Assembly: GCF_019931275.1 (NCBI RefSeq) | Contig: NZ_JAIOTY010000002.1 | Location: 576,043 to 640,042, forward strand | DNA: 64,000 bases | Source: Nitratidesulfovibrio sp. SRB-5 | GTDB taxonomy: Bacteria; Desulfobacterota; Desulfovibrionia; Desulfovibrionales; Desulfovibrionaceae | Direction: 5' to 3' | Shown here: positions 1-8,992 of the stretch, one piece after another | Numbering within the stretch: position 1 is the first letter of the stretch | Layout: every line of letters begins with the position of its first letter | The notes under the pieces: generated by a model | Told to the model about the DNA's origin: nothing | The model's input: only the letters and a program-made list of their open reading frames with translations | Databases searched by the model: none | Program-made: the position numbers and the translations under genes

Positions 1-2162
1 GCAACCCCCGGCACAAGCCCGGCGCGCAGGCGGCGTACCACCTCGGTGCCGTCGCAGCCGGGCATGCGCACGTCCAGCAGGGCCAGGTCGGGCCGCAGTT
101 CCTCCAGCAGGCGCAGGGCCTGCACGCCGTCCGTTGCCACGGCCACCTGGTGCCCGGCCCCGCGCAGCACGTCCTGCATGAACAGCCGGTTCACCGGGTT
201 GTCGTCGGCCACCAGCAGCCGCAACGGGGCGGATGTGCCCCCGGCCGGTCCGGTTTCCGCGGCGCGACCGGTTTCCCCGGTCATGGGCGGGGCCGGGCAG
301 GCGCTGCGGCCACCGAAGGTGCCCACCCATGCGGCCAGTCCCGTGCCCGGCGCGCTGGCGTCGTCGCCATGCGCGTCAGCGTCTCCTTTCGTGTCCCCGT
401 CGGGGGGCGGGCCCGCCAGGGTGAACCGGGCGGTGAACCAGAATTCGCTGCCCGTGCCCGGCGTGCTGGATACGCCAATGTCGCCGTCCAGCATGCGGGC
501 AATCTCGCGCGAGATGGCAAGGCCAAGGCCCGTGCCGCCAAGGCACAGCGAACTGGCCGCCTCGCCCTGCACGAAGCTTTCGAAGATCGATTCCTGCTGC
601 TCCGCCGGAATGCCCACGCCGGTATCCACCACGGCAAAGCGCAGCAGCACCTCGCGCGGGGCGGTTCCGGCCCCCGGCCGGTGGAGGCTGTCTGTCGCTG
701 CCGCCGGGGTCATGTGCGGCACCTGTTCCGGCACCAGATTCACCACCACGGCGATGCCCCCCTGGCGGGTGAACTTCACCGCGTTGCCGATGAGGTTGCC
801 AAGGGCCTGGCGCAGCCGGAAGTCGTCGCCCACCAGCGCCTCGGGCACGTTTTCCGCCACGTGCAGGGACAGGGAGAGCCCCTTGCGCTCGCCCGCGAAG
901 CGGAACACCCCCAGGCAAGCATCCAGCGAGGGGCGCAGCCGGAAAGTGCGCGGCGCAAGGCGCATCCTCCCCGATTCCAGGCAGGAAAAGTCCGTGATGT
1001 CGTTGACGATTTCCAGAAGGTTCGCGGCGGCGCAGCGCAATTGCCCCAGATATTCGTTGTAGCGGGCACCGTGTTCCGCCTGCTGTGCATCAATATCTGT
1101 GGATGCTTCGGCAGGGGCATGCGCGACGGATGCGGCACCGGAGGGGGCGCCCACCCCGCCCGGCTGGAAGCCGGACAGCAGTTCCGCCATGCCGATGATG
1201 CCGGTGAGCGGGGTGCGCATGTCGTGGCTCATGTTTGCCAGGAAGGCGCTTTTCATGCGGTTGGCCGCCTCGGCCAGGGCCTTTTTGCGGCTGACCTGCA
1301 ACGACGCCCCGCCAATGCCCAGCAACCCCACCACTCCGATGATGGCGTAGGCCAGCGCCGTCTGGTCCAGGCGCTGGCGCTCCAGCGCCAGCAGGGGCGT
1401 CGCCGCTATGGATACGCTGATGCCTCCGCGCAGGCCGCCCACGGTGTCGTCGGCGGTGCGATGGCAGCCCAGGCACGACTGGTCGGCCATCAGCGGGGCC
1501 ATGTAGCGGAAGCTGGGGCCGTGCCGGGTGTCGCCGCTGCTGGCGGTTCTTTCCGCCGCGCGGGGCTGCTCGCCGTCCGGGGGCAGGGTCAGGGTGAAGG
1601 TTTCTCGCGCGCCCTTGCTGAAGGCCTGCAACGATTCGTTTTCCCACGCATCGGCTTCGTTTTCCTGCCGCAGGGGGTGCAGGCCGGTGATGCGAAAGCT
1701 GACCCCCTGGCTGGTGGTGAGAAATTCCGAGATCTGGCGGGTCATGTAGGCCGGGTTCATGCGGGTGAGCAGGGTGCCGTCCGCCGCCAGCAGGGTGCGC
1801 TGGTCGGGCGGCAGCCAGGGGTTGGGCCGCCCCAGTTCGCTGGTCCGCACGAACACTCCACCGTGGGCCGCGTTCCAGGCCCTTGTGGAGACGATCTGCG
1901 AAAAGAACGCCCGGGCTTGCAACAGCGCCAGTTCGCGCACGTGGGCCGCCTCGGTGCGGGCGTTCCACTGGTACAGGGCCAGCAGCAGCACCCCCCATAC
2001 GGCCACCAGCACGGCAGGCACGATGAAGGTCTGGATGTTCCAGTGCAGGGCCGGGCGCTTGCGGCGCAGCCGGGAGCGCAGGCTTCTTGCCGCGCGTCCC
2101 GGGGTGACGCCGGGCGTTTCATCGGTCGGGCGCGCCGGGGGCTGGGTCTGGTGTTGCGTCAT
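1..2162 (-). CDS. Hybrid sensor histidine kinase with periplasmic heme-binding domain (partial)
   Basis: Membrane-bound hybrid kinase; the C terminus lies beyond the window edge and about 720 codons are visible. Order: TM helix at about residues 45-65; periplasmic region with a CLGCH heme-attachment motif at 230-234, as in DUF3365/Tll0287-like sensors; second TM at about 262-280; H-box with His313 (SHDMRTPL); HATPase with a GTGLGLAI box; receiver domain with phospho-acceptor Asp697 (LLDVRMPG). The ATG follows an AGGGGG ribosome site. It is divergent from nrfHA, so a role in sensing nitrite, redox state or a c-type-heme ligand for that operon is the natural inference, not shown by sequence. 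The frame is open throughout. Confidence 0.88.
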   Translation of the reverse strand, partial: MTQHQTQPPARPTDETPGVTPGRAARSLRSRLRRKRPALHWNIQTFIVPAVLVAVWGVLLLALYQWNARTEAAHVRELALLQARAFFSQIVSTRAWNAAHGGVFVRTSELGRPNPWLPPDQRTLLAADGTLLTRMNPAYMTRQISEFLTTSQGVSFRITGLHPLRQENEADAWENESLQAFSKGARETFTLTLPPDGEQPRAAERTASSGDTRHGPSFRYMAPLMADQSCLGCHRTADDTVGGLRGGISVSIAATPLLALERQRLDQTALAYAIIGVVGLLGIGGASLQVSRKKALAEAANRMKSAFLANMSHDMRTPLTGIIGMAELLSGFQPGGVGAPSGAASVAHAPAEASTDIDAQQAEHGARYNEYLGQLRCAAANLLEIVNDITDFSCLESGRMRLAPRTFRLRPSLDACLGVFRFAGERKGLSLSLHVAENVPEALVGDDFRLRQALGNLIGNAVKFTRQGGIAVVVNLVPEQVPHMTPAAATDSLHRPGAGTAPREVLLRFAVVDTGVGIPAEQQESIFESFVQGEAASSLCLGGTGLGLAISREIARMLDGDIGVSSTPGTGSEFWFTARFTLAGPPPDGDTKGDADAHGDDASAPGTGLAAWVGTFGGRSACPAPPMTGETGRAAETGPAGGTSAPLRLLVADDNPVNRLFMQDVLRGAGHQVAVATDGVQALRLLEELRPDLALLDVRMPGCDGTEVVRRLRAGLVPGV

Positions 2163-2487
2163 GGGGTGTCCCCCTGTGTGGAGTCAGGAAAATCAGAAAA
2201 GGCTGGCTCTGTCAGGTTTTTCTGTCTGTTTGTCATGTAAATATGACAAAGACAAGGCCTGCCTCGCCGTGCGTCCTTTGTGCTGCCATGAGCAACACAT
2301 TGAAATTATTTTTGAACGAAGGGGTGTGCAGAATTTCACGCAACGGCACGGGTCTTGAAGACTGTACGTCACCAAGTGCCGTGCGCACCCGTCGGGCTGA
2401 ACGGGCGCGGGCACGGATGCACCCGGAGGCGCGAACTCCCGGCCGCACGCGGGCGGGGCGGGCGCCCTCCACAGCAAGGAGGCGGAA
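2163..2487. other. Divergent promoter region, sensor kinase / nrfHA
   Basis: Non-coding spacer between divergent genes. It holds a perfect dyad at 2229-2250 and an AT-rich stretch at about 2297-2325. A GGCAC-N5-TTGAA string near 2345-2360 resembles a sigma-54 site but lacks the GC of the -12 element. Confidence 0.6.
2229..2250. promoter_or_regulatory. Perfect 22-bp dyad, candidate operator
   Basis: TTTGTCAT-N6-ATGACAAA, perfect 8-bp arms. It lies 67 bp upstream of the sensor kinase start and 237 bp upstream of nrfH. The size and spacing suit a dimeric CRP/FNR-type regulator; the binding protein is not known from this window. Confidence 0.55.
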
Positions 2488-2967
2488 ATGTCAGAGGAAG
2501 CACCTCGCAACGGACGTACGGGGCTGCGGCTCATCGTCGTCGGGGCGGCCCTTGGGGTCGTGCTGGCGGCGGGGGCGGGCTTCGGCATGAAGGTCACGGA
2601 CCGGCGTCCGTTCTGCGCGAGCTGTCACATCATGCAGGAGGCGGCGTTGACGCACAAGGCGTCCACCCACGCCAACCTGGCCTGCAACGAGTGCCACGCT
2701 CCGCAAAACCTGGCTGCAAAGCTGCCCTTCAAGGCGGTGGCGGGGGCCAAGGACGTGTACATGAACACGTTGGGCAGGCCGGACGACGTGATCCATTCGG
2801 GCCAGTCCACCAAGGACGTGGTCAACGCCAACTGCAAGGCATGCCACACCATGACCAACAAGCAGGTGGCCAGCATGGATTCCAAGCCCTATTGCGTGGA
2901 CTGCCACCGCAATGTCCAGCACATGCGCATGACGCCGATCAGCACAAGGAAGGTCGCCGATGGATAA
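2488..2967 (+). CDS. nrfH: Cytochrome c nitrite reductase, small tetraheme subunit NrfH
   Basis: NapC/NirT-family quinol dehydrogenase (159 aa) that anchors NrfA to the membrane and passes menaquinol electrons to it. One N-terminal TM helix (about residues 14-33) is followed by four heme motifs: CASCH 43-47, CNECH 66-70, CKACH 116-120 and CVDCH 136-140. The first is followed by Met49 (CHxM), the unusual heme-1 ligand pattern of NrfH. The start is set by AAGGAGG eight bases upstream. It overlaps nrfA by 8 bp, so translation is probably coupled. Confidence 0.96.
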   Translation: MSEEAPRNGRTGLRLIVVGAALGVVLAAGAGFGMKVTDRRPFCASCHIMQEAALTHKASTHANLACNECHAPQNLAAKLPFKAVAGAKDVYMNTLGRPDDVIHSGQSTKDVVNANCKACHTMTNKQVASMDSKPYCVDCHRNVQHMRMTPISTRKVADG

Positions 2968-4561
2968 CCTGATGAACAACACGCTGTCGCTGCGCACGGT
3001 GCGCGGCATGGTCCGCAGGGGGGCCCTGCTGCTTGCCGTCTCGCTTGTCCCCTTCGCTCTTGCGGGCTGTTCCGACGTTGCGGAACTGAAGACCCCGGTG
3101 TTCAAGACCAAGATCGCGGCGGAAGAAACCCGCAGCAGCGCCTTCAAGGCGGAATTTCCCCAGCAGTACGCAAGCTACCAGCGTAACGACGAAAGCACCG
3201 TGATGACCGAATTCAACGGTTCGGTGCCGTTCAACAAGAACGACAACGTCAACCCGCTGCCCGAAGGCTACAAGCACGCCCAGCCGTACCTGAAGAACCT
3301 GTGGCTGGGCTATCCGTTCAGCTACGAGTACCGCAACGCGCGCGGCCACACCAAGGCGCTGGAAGACTTCCTGCACATCGACCGCATCAACACCTATGCG
3401 GAAAAGGGCGGCCTGCCCGCCACCTGCTGGAACTGCAAGACCCCCAAGATGATGGGCTGGGTGAAGCAGTACGGCGACGACTTCTGGGCCAAGGACGTCA
3501 ACGAGTTCCGCGACAAGATCGACATGAAGGACGAGACCATCGGCTGCGCCAACTGCCACGATCCGCAGACCATGGAATTGCGCCTGTACAGCGAACCCCT
3601 GAAGGACCAGCTGAAGGCGCAGGGCAAGGACTGGGACAAGCTTTCGCGCAACGACAAGCGGTCGCTGGTCTGCGGCCAGTGCCACGTGGAATACTACTTC
3701 CAGGACAAGGAAAAGGGCGTCGCCAAGAAGCCCGTGTTCCCCTGGGCCGACGGCTACGACCCGCAGCAGATGTATACCTACTACAAGACGGCGGGCAATT
3801 CGCAGATGAAGGGCTTTGAGGGCAACTTCGTGGACTGGGTGCACCCCGTGTCCAAGACGCCCATGATCAAGGCCCAGCACCCCGAATACGAAATGTGGCA
3901 GAACGGCGTGCACGGCGCGGCGGGCGTATCGTGCGCCGATTGCCACATGGGCTACACCCGCACCGATGACAAGAAGAAGATCTCGGGCCACTGGTGGACC
4001 TCGCCCCTGAAGGACCCGGACATGCGCGCCTGCCGCCAGTGCCATTCGGACAAGAGCCCCGACTACCTGCGCTCGCGCGTGCTGTTCAGCCAGCAGAAGA
4101 CCTTCGACCAGCTGCTGAAGGCCCAGGACCTGTCGGTGAAGGCGCACGAGGCCGTCCGCCTGGCCTCGGAATTCCAGGGCGCCAAGCCCGCCAACTATGA
4201 CGAACTGATGATCCAGGCGCGCGACATGGTGCGCAAGGGCCAGTTCTTCTGGGATTACGTGTCTGCCGAAAACAGCGTGGGCTTCCACAACCCGGCCAAG
4301 GCGCTGGATACGCTGGCCTCTTCGCAGCAGTACAGCCAGCAGGCGGTGGACCTGGCCAGCGAGGCCACCGGCTTCGCCATCTCCAAGGATCTGGCGGGCG
4401 ACATCCGCAAGATCGTGCCGCCCATCCTGACCCACAGCCGCAAGTTGCAGCAGGATCCCGAGCACATGAAGACGCACCAGTGGTTCAAGTACCTGCCCAC
4501 GCTGCCCAAGGCAGACAAGGTGTGGGACGGCCAGAAGAAGCTGGTTTCCGCGGCCCAGTAG
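2960..4561 (+). CDS. nrfA: Pentaheme cytochrome c nitrite reductase NrfA
   Basis: Catalyses six-electron reduction of nitrite to ammonium in the periplasm; in sulfate reducers it mainly detoxifies nitrite. 533 aa with a lipoprotein-type leader (LAGC, Cys37). The catalytic heme has the diagnostic lysine motif CWNCK (156-160). Four CxxCH hemes follow at 196-200, 238-242, 325-329 and 358-362. The Tyr following the third heme motif and the His in HPEYEMW match the active-site residues of the family. The start has AAGGAAGG upstream; an alternative Met lies four codons downstream. Forms a complex with NrfH, encoded just upstream. Confidence 0.97.
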   Translation: MDNLMNNTLSLRTVRGMVRRGALLLAVSLVPFALAGCSDVAELKTPVFKTKIAAEETRSSAFKAEFPQQYASYQRNDESTVMTEFNGSVPFNKNDNVNPLPEGYKHAQPYLKNLWLGYPFSYEYRNARGHTKALEDFLHIDRINTYAEKGGLPATCWNCKTPKMMGWVKQYGDDFWAKDVNEFRDKIDMKDETIGCANCHDPQTMELRLYSEPLKDQLKAQGKDWDKLSRNDKRSLVCGQCHVEYYFQDKEKGVAKKPVFPWADGYDPQQMYTYYKTAGNSQMKGFEGNFVDWVHPVSKTPMIKAQHPEYEMWQNGVHGAAGVSCADCHMGYTRTDDKKKISGHWWTSPLKDPDMRACRQCHSDKSPDYLRSRVLFSQQKTFDQLLKAQDLSVKAHEAVRLASEFQGAKPANYDELMIQARDMVRKGQFFWDYVSAENSVGFHNPAKALDTLASSQQYSQQAVDLASEATGFAISKDLAGDIRKIVPPILTHSRKLQQDPEHMKTHQWFKYLPTLPKADKVWDGQKKLVSAAQ

Positions 4562-4582
4562 GGCGGCGGCAAAGGAAGGAAA

Positions 4583-4606
4583 GGCGGGGGCCGGATGGTC
4601 CCCGCC
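4583..4606 (+). terminator. Hairpin after nrfA
   Basis: Ten-base-pair stem (GGCGGGGGCC / GGTCCCCGCC, one G-U pair) with a GGAT loop, 21 bp after the nrfA stop. There is no U-tract, so it is a transcript-end stabiliser or Rho-assisted terminator rather than a classical intrinsic one. Confidence 0.5.
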
Positions 4607-5236
4607 GGAGCAGAAAGCATGCTGGCTCGCTTCATGCGGACCCGGCGACCTGGTTACTGACGACTTGACGTGCCGCGCGGGCGGCATGCGGCGCGCGCCG
4701 GATCGATTTCCCACGGCGCGTCCGCCGGGCCGGGAAGGCCCGTCCGGGATATTCCGGCAGGCTGGTTCCTTTCCGGGGGCCCGCAGCCCGAATCACCGCC
4801 CGCGCGGCGCATTGCAGACATGGTTTCGCCTTGGATCTCCTTCACAGGGACACGACAACCTGAACTGGCAGAGGGGCGCCCATCGGGGGCGCCCTTCGTC
4901 GTTGTGCGGTGGGGGGAGAAGGGGGTGTCTGTAACCGTGATAAGGGCAGATAGGCCGGGCCGGGGCGGGCCGGGACACGCCGGAATGAACGGGAACAAGG
5001 CCGGAGCAGGTGTGGCAGACCCAAGCAGGCAGGGAAGGCAGGGACGGTTGCGGGCAAGACGGGGCATCCATCCGGCAGGGACACTGACGCGAGAGATGCT
5101 TGCCGTGCGCATCGTGCCACGCTACAGGATACACGATAAGCCAGCGGAGACGCATGGGGCGGCCCTGCCCGCCGCGTTGCCGCCAGGCGGCCATCCTTAC
5201 CCCCGTTTTGCTGTTTCGCCGCAGGAGCGTTCCGTC
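4607..5236. other. Gene-free stretch between nrfA and the LysE gene
   Basis: No convincing gene. A second hairpin lies at 4872-4896 (AGGGGCGCCC / GGGCGCCCTT) followed by a mildly T-rich run. Open frames here are GC-driven and match no recognisable protein. The LysE start has an AGGAG site at about 5223. Confidence 0.5.
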
Positions 5237-5938
5237 ATGTCCATCTCGTGGAATTTCCTTGTCGTGTATACGCTGACGGTGCTGGTGGCCACCATCACCC
5301 CCGGCCCCAGCATGCTGCTGGCCCTGACGCACGGGGTGCGCTACGGCGTGCGGCGCGCGCTGGCGTCGGCACTGGGCAATACCGTGGCTTCGGTGTTGCA
5401 GGCGCTGGTGGCGGTGGCCGGCCTGGGCGTGGTGCTGGCCGCGTCGGAAGACCTGTTCCGGGTGGTGCGCTACGCGGGCGCGGCCTATCTGGTGTACGTG
5501 GGGGTGTGCATGCTGCGCGCCCCGGCAGTGCCCCTGAATGCGGCGGCGACGGCGGGGGCTGCCGGAACCGAAGGAGCGGCAGATAAGGCCGACGCGGGCG
5601 ACACGGGCGACACGGGCGCATCCTATGTCCCCGGGGGGCCGGGCGCGCGCAAGCTGTTCGGGCAGGCGTTCTTCGTGGCGGCGGGAAATCCCAAGGCCAT
5701 CGTGTTCTTTACCGCGCTGTTCCCGCAATTTCTGGCGCCCGGCGACACCCTGGCCCGCAGCGCCCTGCTGGTGGCGGACCTGGCCGTCATCGCCTTTCTG
5801 GGCATGATGCTCTACGCAGTGGCCGGGGCGCGCATTGCCGCGCTGCTGGCCACCACCCGCGCCGCGCGCTGGTACAACCGCACCGTGGGGGTCGCCTTCA
5901 TCGGCAGCGGGGCGGGGCTGGCCCTGTCCGACAGGTAG
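5237..5938 (+). CDS. LysE/RhtB-family amino-acid exporter
   Basis: Inner-membrane exporter of the LysE/RhtB superfamily (233 aa). The N terminus has the family signature TPGPSML (about residues 20-26), followed by the usual six hydrophobic segments and the conserved AAGNPKAIVFF motif after the cytoplasmic loop. That central loop (about residues 97-135) is unusually Ala/Gly/Asp-rich with a GDTGDTG repeat, longer than typical. The start is chosen at the ATG after an AGGAG site; an upstream in-frame extension is not homologous. Substrate (threonine, homoserine, leucine or other) cannot be told. Single-gene unit ending at a strong terminator. Confidence 0.85.
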   Translation: MSISWNFLVVYTLTVLVATITPGPSMLLALTHGVRYGVRRALASALGNTVASVLQALVAVAGLGVVLAASEDLFRVVRYAGAAYLVYVGVCMLRAPAVPLNAAATAGAAGTEGAADKADAGDTGDTGASYVPGGPGARKLFGQAFFVAAGNPKAIVFFTALFPQFLAPGDTLARSALLVADLAVIAFLGMMLYAVAGARIAALLATTRAARWYNRTVGVAFIGSGAGLALSDR

Positions 5939-6000
5939 CGCCGTCCGTTGCCGTCACCTGTCTGAAGCGCCGTGTCGGAACTGTGTCCGGACTAAAAGGA

Positions 6001-6029
6001 ACGGGCCGCGTCAGCACGACGCGGCCCGT
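6001..6029. terminator. Bidirectional intrinsic terminator
   Basis: Perfect 12-bp stem (ACGGGCCGCGTC) with a 5-base loop between two convergent genes. T-rich tails lie on both sides: CTCTCGTTT on the plus strand and TCCTTTTAG on the minus strand. Confidence 0.85.
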
Positions 6030-6067
6030 CTCTCGTTTGGCAGGAAGGAAAGCCGGTAACGCAACGC

Positions 6068-7408
6068 CTACTGCACGCCGCGCTCCAGCAGGCGGATGAT
6101 GGCGACGTCCACGGCGGCGAAACCCAGGCTGGACACTTCGCCCAGCGAACGCAACGAGGCGCGGAAATCGGGCGAAACGATGCCCTCGGCCCCGGTCATG
6201 CCCGGCCCGTGCAGGGCCAGTTGCGCGGCGCTCCAGGCTTCTGCCGCGGCGGTGCCCACCTTCAGCGCGCAGCCGCCCTTGGCCCCGTCGCAGATCATGC
6301 CCATGACCGACGAGAACACCAGCGCCACGGCCTGCTCGGCCTGCGCGGGCGTGCCGTCCGCAAGGCGCACCAGCGCGGCGGCGGCACCCGCCCCGGCGGC
6401 CACGGCGCAGCCGCACAGCGGGGTAAGGCGGCCCGTGCGGGCCTTTACCGCGCCGGTGACCAGGTGCGACAGGGCCAGCGCGCGGGCCAGTTCCGCGTCG
6501 CTGCGGCCCCAAGCGCGCGCGGCCAGCGCGGGAGGAATGATGGCGGTAAGCCCGTGGTTGCCGGAACCGGCGCTGCTCATGACCGGCTGGTTGGCCCCGG
6601 CCATGCGCACGTCGGCGGCGGCAGCCGTGGTGGCCTTCACGCGGGCGCTGATGTCCGGCCCGCAGGCGTCAGGAGCACAGGAGCCGGGCGCGCGGGCGTC
6701 GGAAGAGCTGGCGTTCCGGCAATCGCCGCCACGCAGCGCCATTCCCAGGGTGTGCCCCACGGCCAGCCCCCACGGATTGGCCAGCCCCTGTTCGGCCACG
6801 GCCAGATTCATCTCCGCGCCGCGCAGCAGGTCGCGGGCAAGGTTGGCGTCGATTCCGTCGGCCCAGTTCCACAGGTCGTCAAAGGCGGCCCGTTGCAGGT
6901 CGGCCATGTACGGGGGCAGGCTGTCGCCGCCAAGGGCGTCTTCCGCCCGGTAGACCACCTGCCCGTTGTGGCGCACCTCGGCCACCCGGTCGTGCCGCCC
7001 GGCCACCACGGCCACCACCAGATGGCCGGGGCGGTACAGTTCCGCCTCGGCGTACACGGTGGGCACGTCCTGCACGATTTCCTGCGTCACGGCGCCGCGC
7101 TCGGTCAGGGCTCGGGCTGCGGCCACATCGTCGGCGGTGACGGCGGCCAGCGCTTGCAGGCCCATGTCGGCATCGCCCGCAAGGGCTCCCAGCGCAGAGG
7201 CTAGCATGTTGCCGCGCAGGCCCTGCGCGCCGGGAATGCCCACGGACTGGCCGTTCTTGTAGATGTTGGCCGAAAGGCGCAGGTGGATACGCTCCGGCGG
7301 GGCGGGCAGATGGCGCGCGGCGGTGGCGGCGGCAAGGGCCACGGCCCCCGGCTCGGTGCAGCCCAGCGCGGGCTTTACTTCGGCGGCGAAAAAGGCGGCG
7401 ATGTCCAT
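6068..7408 (-). CDS. UPF0597 / L-cysteine desulfidase family protein
   Basis: 446 aa member of the UPF0597 (CdsB/CyuA/YhaM) family, related to the beta subunit of iron-sulfur L-serine dehydratases. Family members include Fe-S L-cysteine desulfidases that release sulfide, ammonia and pyruvate. Conserved cysteines suited to a 4Fe-4S cluster: Cys17 in LGCTEPGA, the CGCAVAAGAG motif and the GMICDGAKGGCALK motif; SGSGNHG-like glycine motifs are also present. The start is the ATG behind AGGAGG. A 48-codon upstream extension is not family-like. An inserted segment (about residues 225-250, Ala/Pro-rich) is atypical. Ends facing a shared terminator. The substrate (cysteine or serine) is inferred from family only. 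Confidence 0.82.
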   Translation of the reverse strand: MDIAAFFAAEVKPALGCTEPGAVALAAATAARHLPAPPERIHLRLSANIYKNGQSVGIPGAQGLRGNMLASALGALAGDADMGLQALAAVTADDVAAARALTERGAVTQEIVQDVPTVYAEAELYRPGHLVVAVVAGRHDRVAEVRHNGQVVYRAEDALGGDSLPPYMADLQRAAFDDLWNWADGIDANLARDLLRGAEMNLAVAEQGLANPWGLAVGHTLGMALRGGDCRNASSSDARAPGSCAPDACGPDISARVKATTAAAADVRMAGANQPVMSSAGSGNHGLTAIIPPALAARAWGRSDAELARALALSHLVTGAVKARTGRLTPLCGCAVAAGAGAAAALVRLADGTPAQAEQAVALVFSSVMGMICDGAKGGCALKVGTAAAEAWSAAQLALHGPGMTGAEGIVSPDFRASLRSLGEVSSLGFAAVDVAIIRLLERGVQ

Positions 7409-7541
7409 GGGGCCTCCTGCTTGTGCGCGGGCGGCCGGGGGGAGTGGAAGAGGCGGGTTCCGGCATGTCGCGCTGGGTGCGGGCGTGGTGGGGCTGCGGG
7501 CGAACCCGCGTTTTCGCGCGGCTGCGCGTCGCATATACGCG

Positions 7542-7571
7542 AAAGGGGTCACGGTGAACCGTGACCCCTTT
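7542..7571 (-). terminator. Intrinsic terminator of the tRNA unit
   Basis: Perfect 14-bp stem AAAGGGGTCACGGT with a 2-base loop, just downstream of tRNA-Glu on the minus strand. The descending arm ends in a short T-run. Confidence 0.8.
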
Positions 7572-7581
7572 GATGGCGTGG

Positions 7582-7658
7582 TGGCGTTCCCAGGGGGATT
7601 TGAACCCCCGTCGACGGCGTGAAAGGCCGTTGTCCTAGGCCGGCTAGACGATGGGAAC
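7582..7658 (-). tRNA. tRNA-Glu (UUC)
   Basis: Complete cloverleaf: acceptor GTTCCCA / TGGGAAC, D-arm GTCTAG, anticodon loop CTTTCAC with anticodon TTC, T-loop TTCAAAT, encoded CCA (77 nt). Lies 6 bp after tRNA-Gln in the same transcript. Confidence 0.95.
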
Positions 7659-7664
7659 GCATGT

Positions 7665-7739
7665 TGGCTGGGCTGCTAGGACTCGAACCTAGATTAGCGG
7701 AGCCAGAATCCGCCGTCCTGCCAATTGAACGACAGCCCA
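7665..7739 (-). tRNA. tRNA-Gln (CUG)
   Basis: Complete cloverleaf: acceptor TGGGCTG / CAGCCCA, anticodon loop TTCTGGC with anticodon CTG, T-loop TTCGAGT, GCCA end (75 nt). A dedicated tRNA-Gln fits the glnS gene 2.7 kb away. Confidence 0.94.
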
Positions 7740-7753
7740 ACAACGAGGTTGTG

Positions 7754-7782
7754 TATCTATCCGTCAGGCCCCCGGTTGTCAA
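7754..7782 (-). promoter_or_regulatory. Sigma-70 promoter for tRNA-Gln/tRNA-Glu
   Basis: TTGACA, 17-bp spacer, TAGATA, with the -10 about 15 bp before the tRNA-Gln 5' end. Perfect -35 box. Confidence 0.75.
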
Positions 7783-8396
7783 CGGGAAATGCGCGAGGGG
7801 TGCGCACTTTTTATTCTTTGCAGGTAATATGCTGTAATTCTGGTTTTTATTGAAGCGCATGATGCCGTGGGGGAGCCCTGGCAGGCCGTCCGCTGACCGT
7901 CCGCTGACCGTCCGCAGGCGTACATCCCATCCCGGCGGGGGCTTTGCCGCCACGAAATTTCGTACTATGCTCAGCCCGTCCGCATCGGACACCCGGCGTA
8001 TTGCCCCGCCCGCTGCCCCAGTGGCAGCGGCGAGGCCCGTCCGGCACACGTCTTTCTGCTTGCAGGCGCACGCGCCGAGGTTTTTTTGCAGCGATTCGCA
8101 CCAGAGAATGTCGCACCGGTTGCAGGTGAAAGCCGCACCCGGTAGGCGCGACGGCATGCCGCCCCTCGTCTGAAGGGGCGCTGCCCGCACGGGGCCGTCA
8201 CCCGGCTCCGCCCATCCCGCCCTGCTGATCCCGTCCGATGTCGTCGGATGGTGGTCTTTGCTTTCGTCCCGCAACCATCCTTCTGACGTTTCCAGGCCGA
8301 TCATTCGCCATGCGCGCCGCATGGCGGTCGTGCGCCGCCGGGCTGCCTGCCCGGTCCTCGCCGTCATGTCGCGCGCCGTACATCAGGAGTAACGCA
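7783..8396. other. Gene-free stretch upstream of the GNAT gene
   Basis: An AT-rich patch near 7800-7860 flanks the tRNA promoter. The remainder is GC-rich with no recognisable gene, RNA or repeat. The GNAT start is set by CAGGAG at 8384-8389. Confidence 0.5.
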
Positions 8397-8927
8397 ATGC
8401 ACATCAGAGACGAACGCCCCGGCAACGAACAGGACCGCCGGGCGATCATCCACATCGAATACATGGCCTTCAAGGGCCACCCCATGCACGCCCCCGGTGC
8501 CGAACCCACCGAGCACCTGATACCCGGACTGCTGCGCGCCAGCGGCGACCTGACCCTGTCCCTGCTGGCAGAGGTGGACGGCGCTCTGGTGGGCCACGTG
8601 GCCCTTTCGCCCGTCGTGGTGGGGGCGGACCCGATACGTTCGGACCGCGCTGGCTGGTACCTGCTGGGGCCGGTGGGCGTGCTGCCCCCCATGCAGGGCA
8701 GGGGCATCGGCTCCGCCCTGATCCGCGAGGCGCTGCGCCGCATGCGCGACGCCGGTGCCCTGGGCGTGGTGCTGGTGGGCGACCCCGGCTACTACACCCG
8801 CCTCGGCTTCGTCTGCGTGCCGGGCCTGCACTATCCCGGCGTGCCCGACCAGTACGTGCTGGCCGTGCGTTTCGGCGACCGGCTGCCGCAGGGTGACATC
8901 ATCGCCCACCCGGCCTTCGCGGAATAG
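8397..8927 (+). CDS. GNAT-family N-acetyltransferase (YhbS-like)
   Basis: Predicted acetyl-CoA-dependent N-acetyltransferase, 176 aa, of the COG3153/YhbS type. Visible features are the acetyl-CoA loop GPVGVLPPMQGRGIGSALI (Q/RxxGxG/A pyrophosphate-binding motif) at about residues 96-114. The family-typical GDPGYYTRLGF segment, where the substrate-side Tyr lies, follows. The ATG is preceded by CAGGAG. It sits directly upstream of rsgA, but a hairpin separates the two. The acceptor substrate is unknown. Confidence 0.83.
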   Translation: MHIRDERPGNEQDRRAIIHIEYMAFKGHPMHAPGAEPTEHLIPGLLRASGDLTLSLLAEVDGALVGHVALSPVVVGADPIRSDRAGWYLLGPVGVLPPMQGRGIGSALIREALRRMRDAGALGVVLVGDPGYYTRLGFVCVPGLHYPGVPDQYVLAVRFGDRLPQGDIIAHPAFAE

Positions 8928-8951
8928 ACATGGCGGCAACAACGACAATCG

Positions 8952-8979
8952 AAGGGGCCGGGACATGTGCCCGGTCCTT
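8952..8979 (+). terminator. Hairpin between GNAT gene and rsgA
   Basis: AAGGGGCCGGG / CCCGGTCCTT arms around ACATGTG, 25 bp after the GNAT stop. It has one bulge, one G-U pair and only a short T-run. It overlaps the longest possible rsgA frame, arguing that rsgA starts downstream of it. Confidence 0.45.
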
Positions 8980-8992
8980 CAGGAAGCATGGC

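Noticed and set aside
2345..2360. Sigma-54 promoter for nrfH.
   Set aside because: The -24 GG is present (GGCAC), but the -12 reads TTGAA instead of TTGC, so the essential GC is missing. Kept only as a note.
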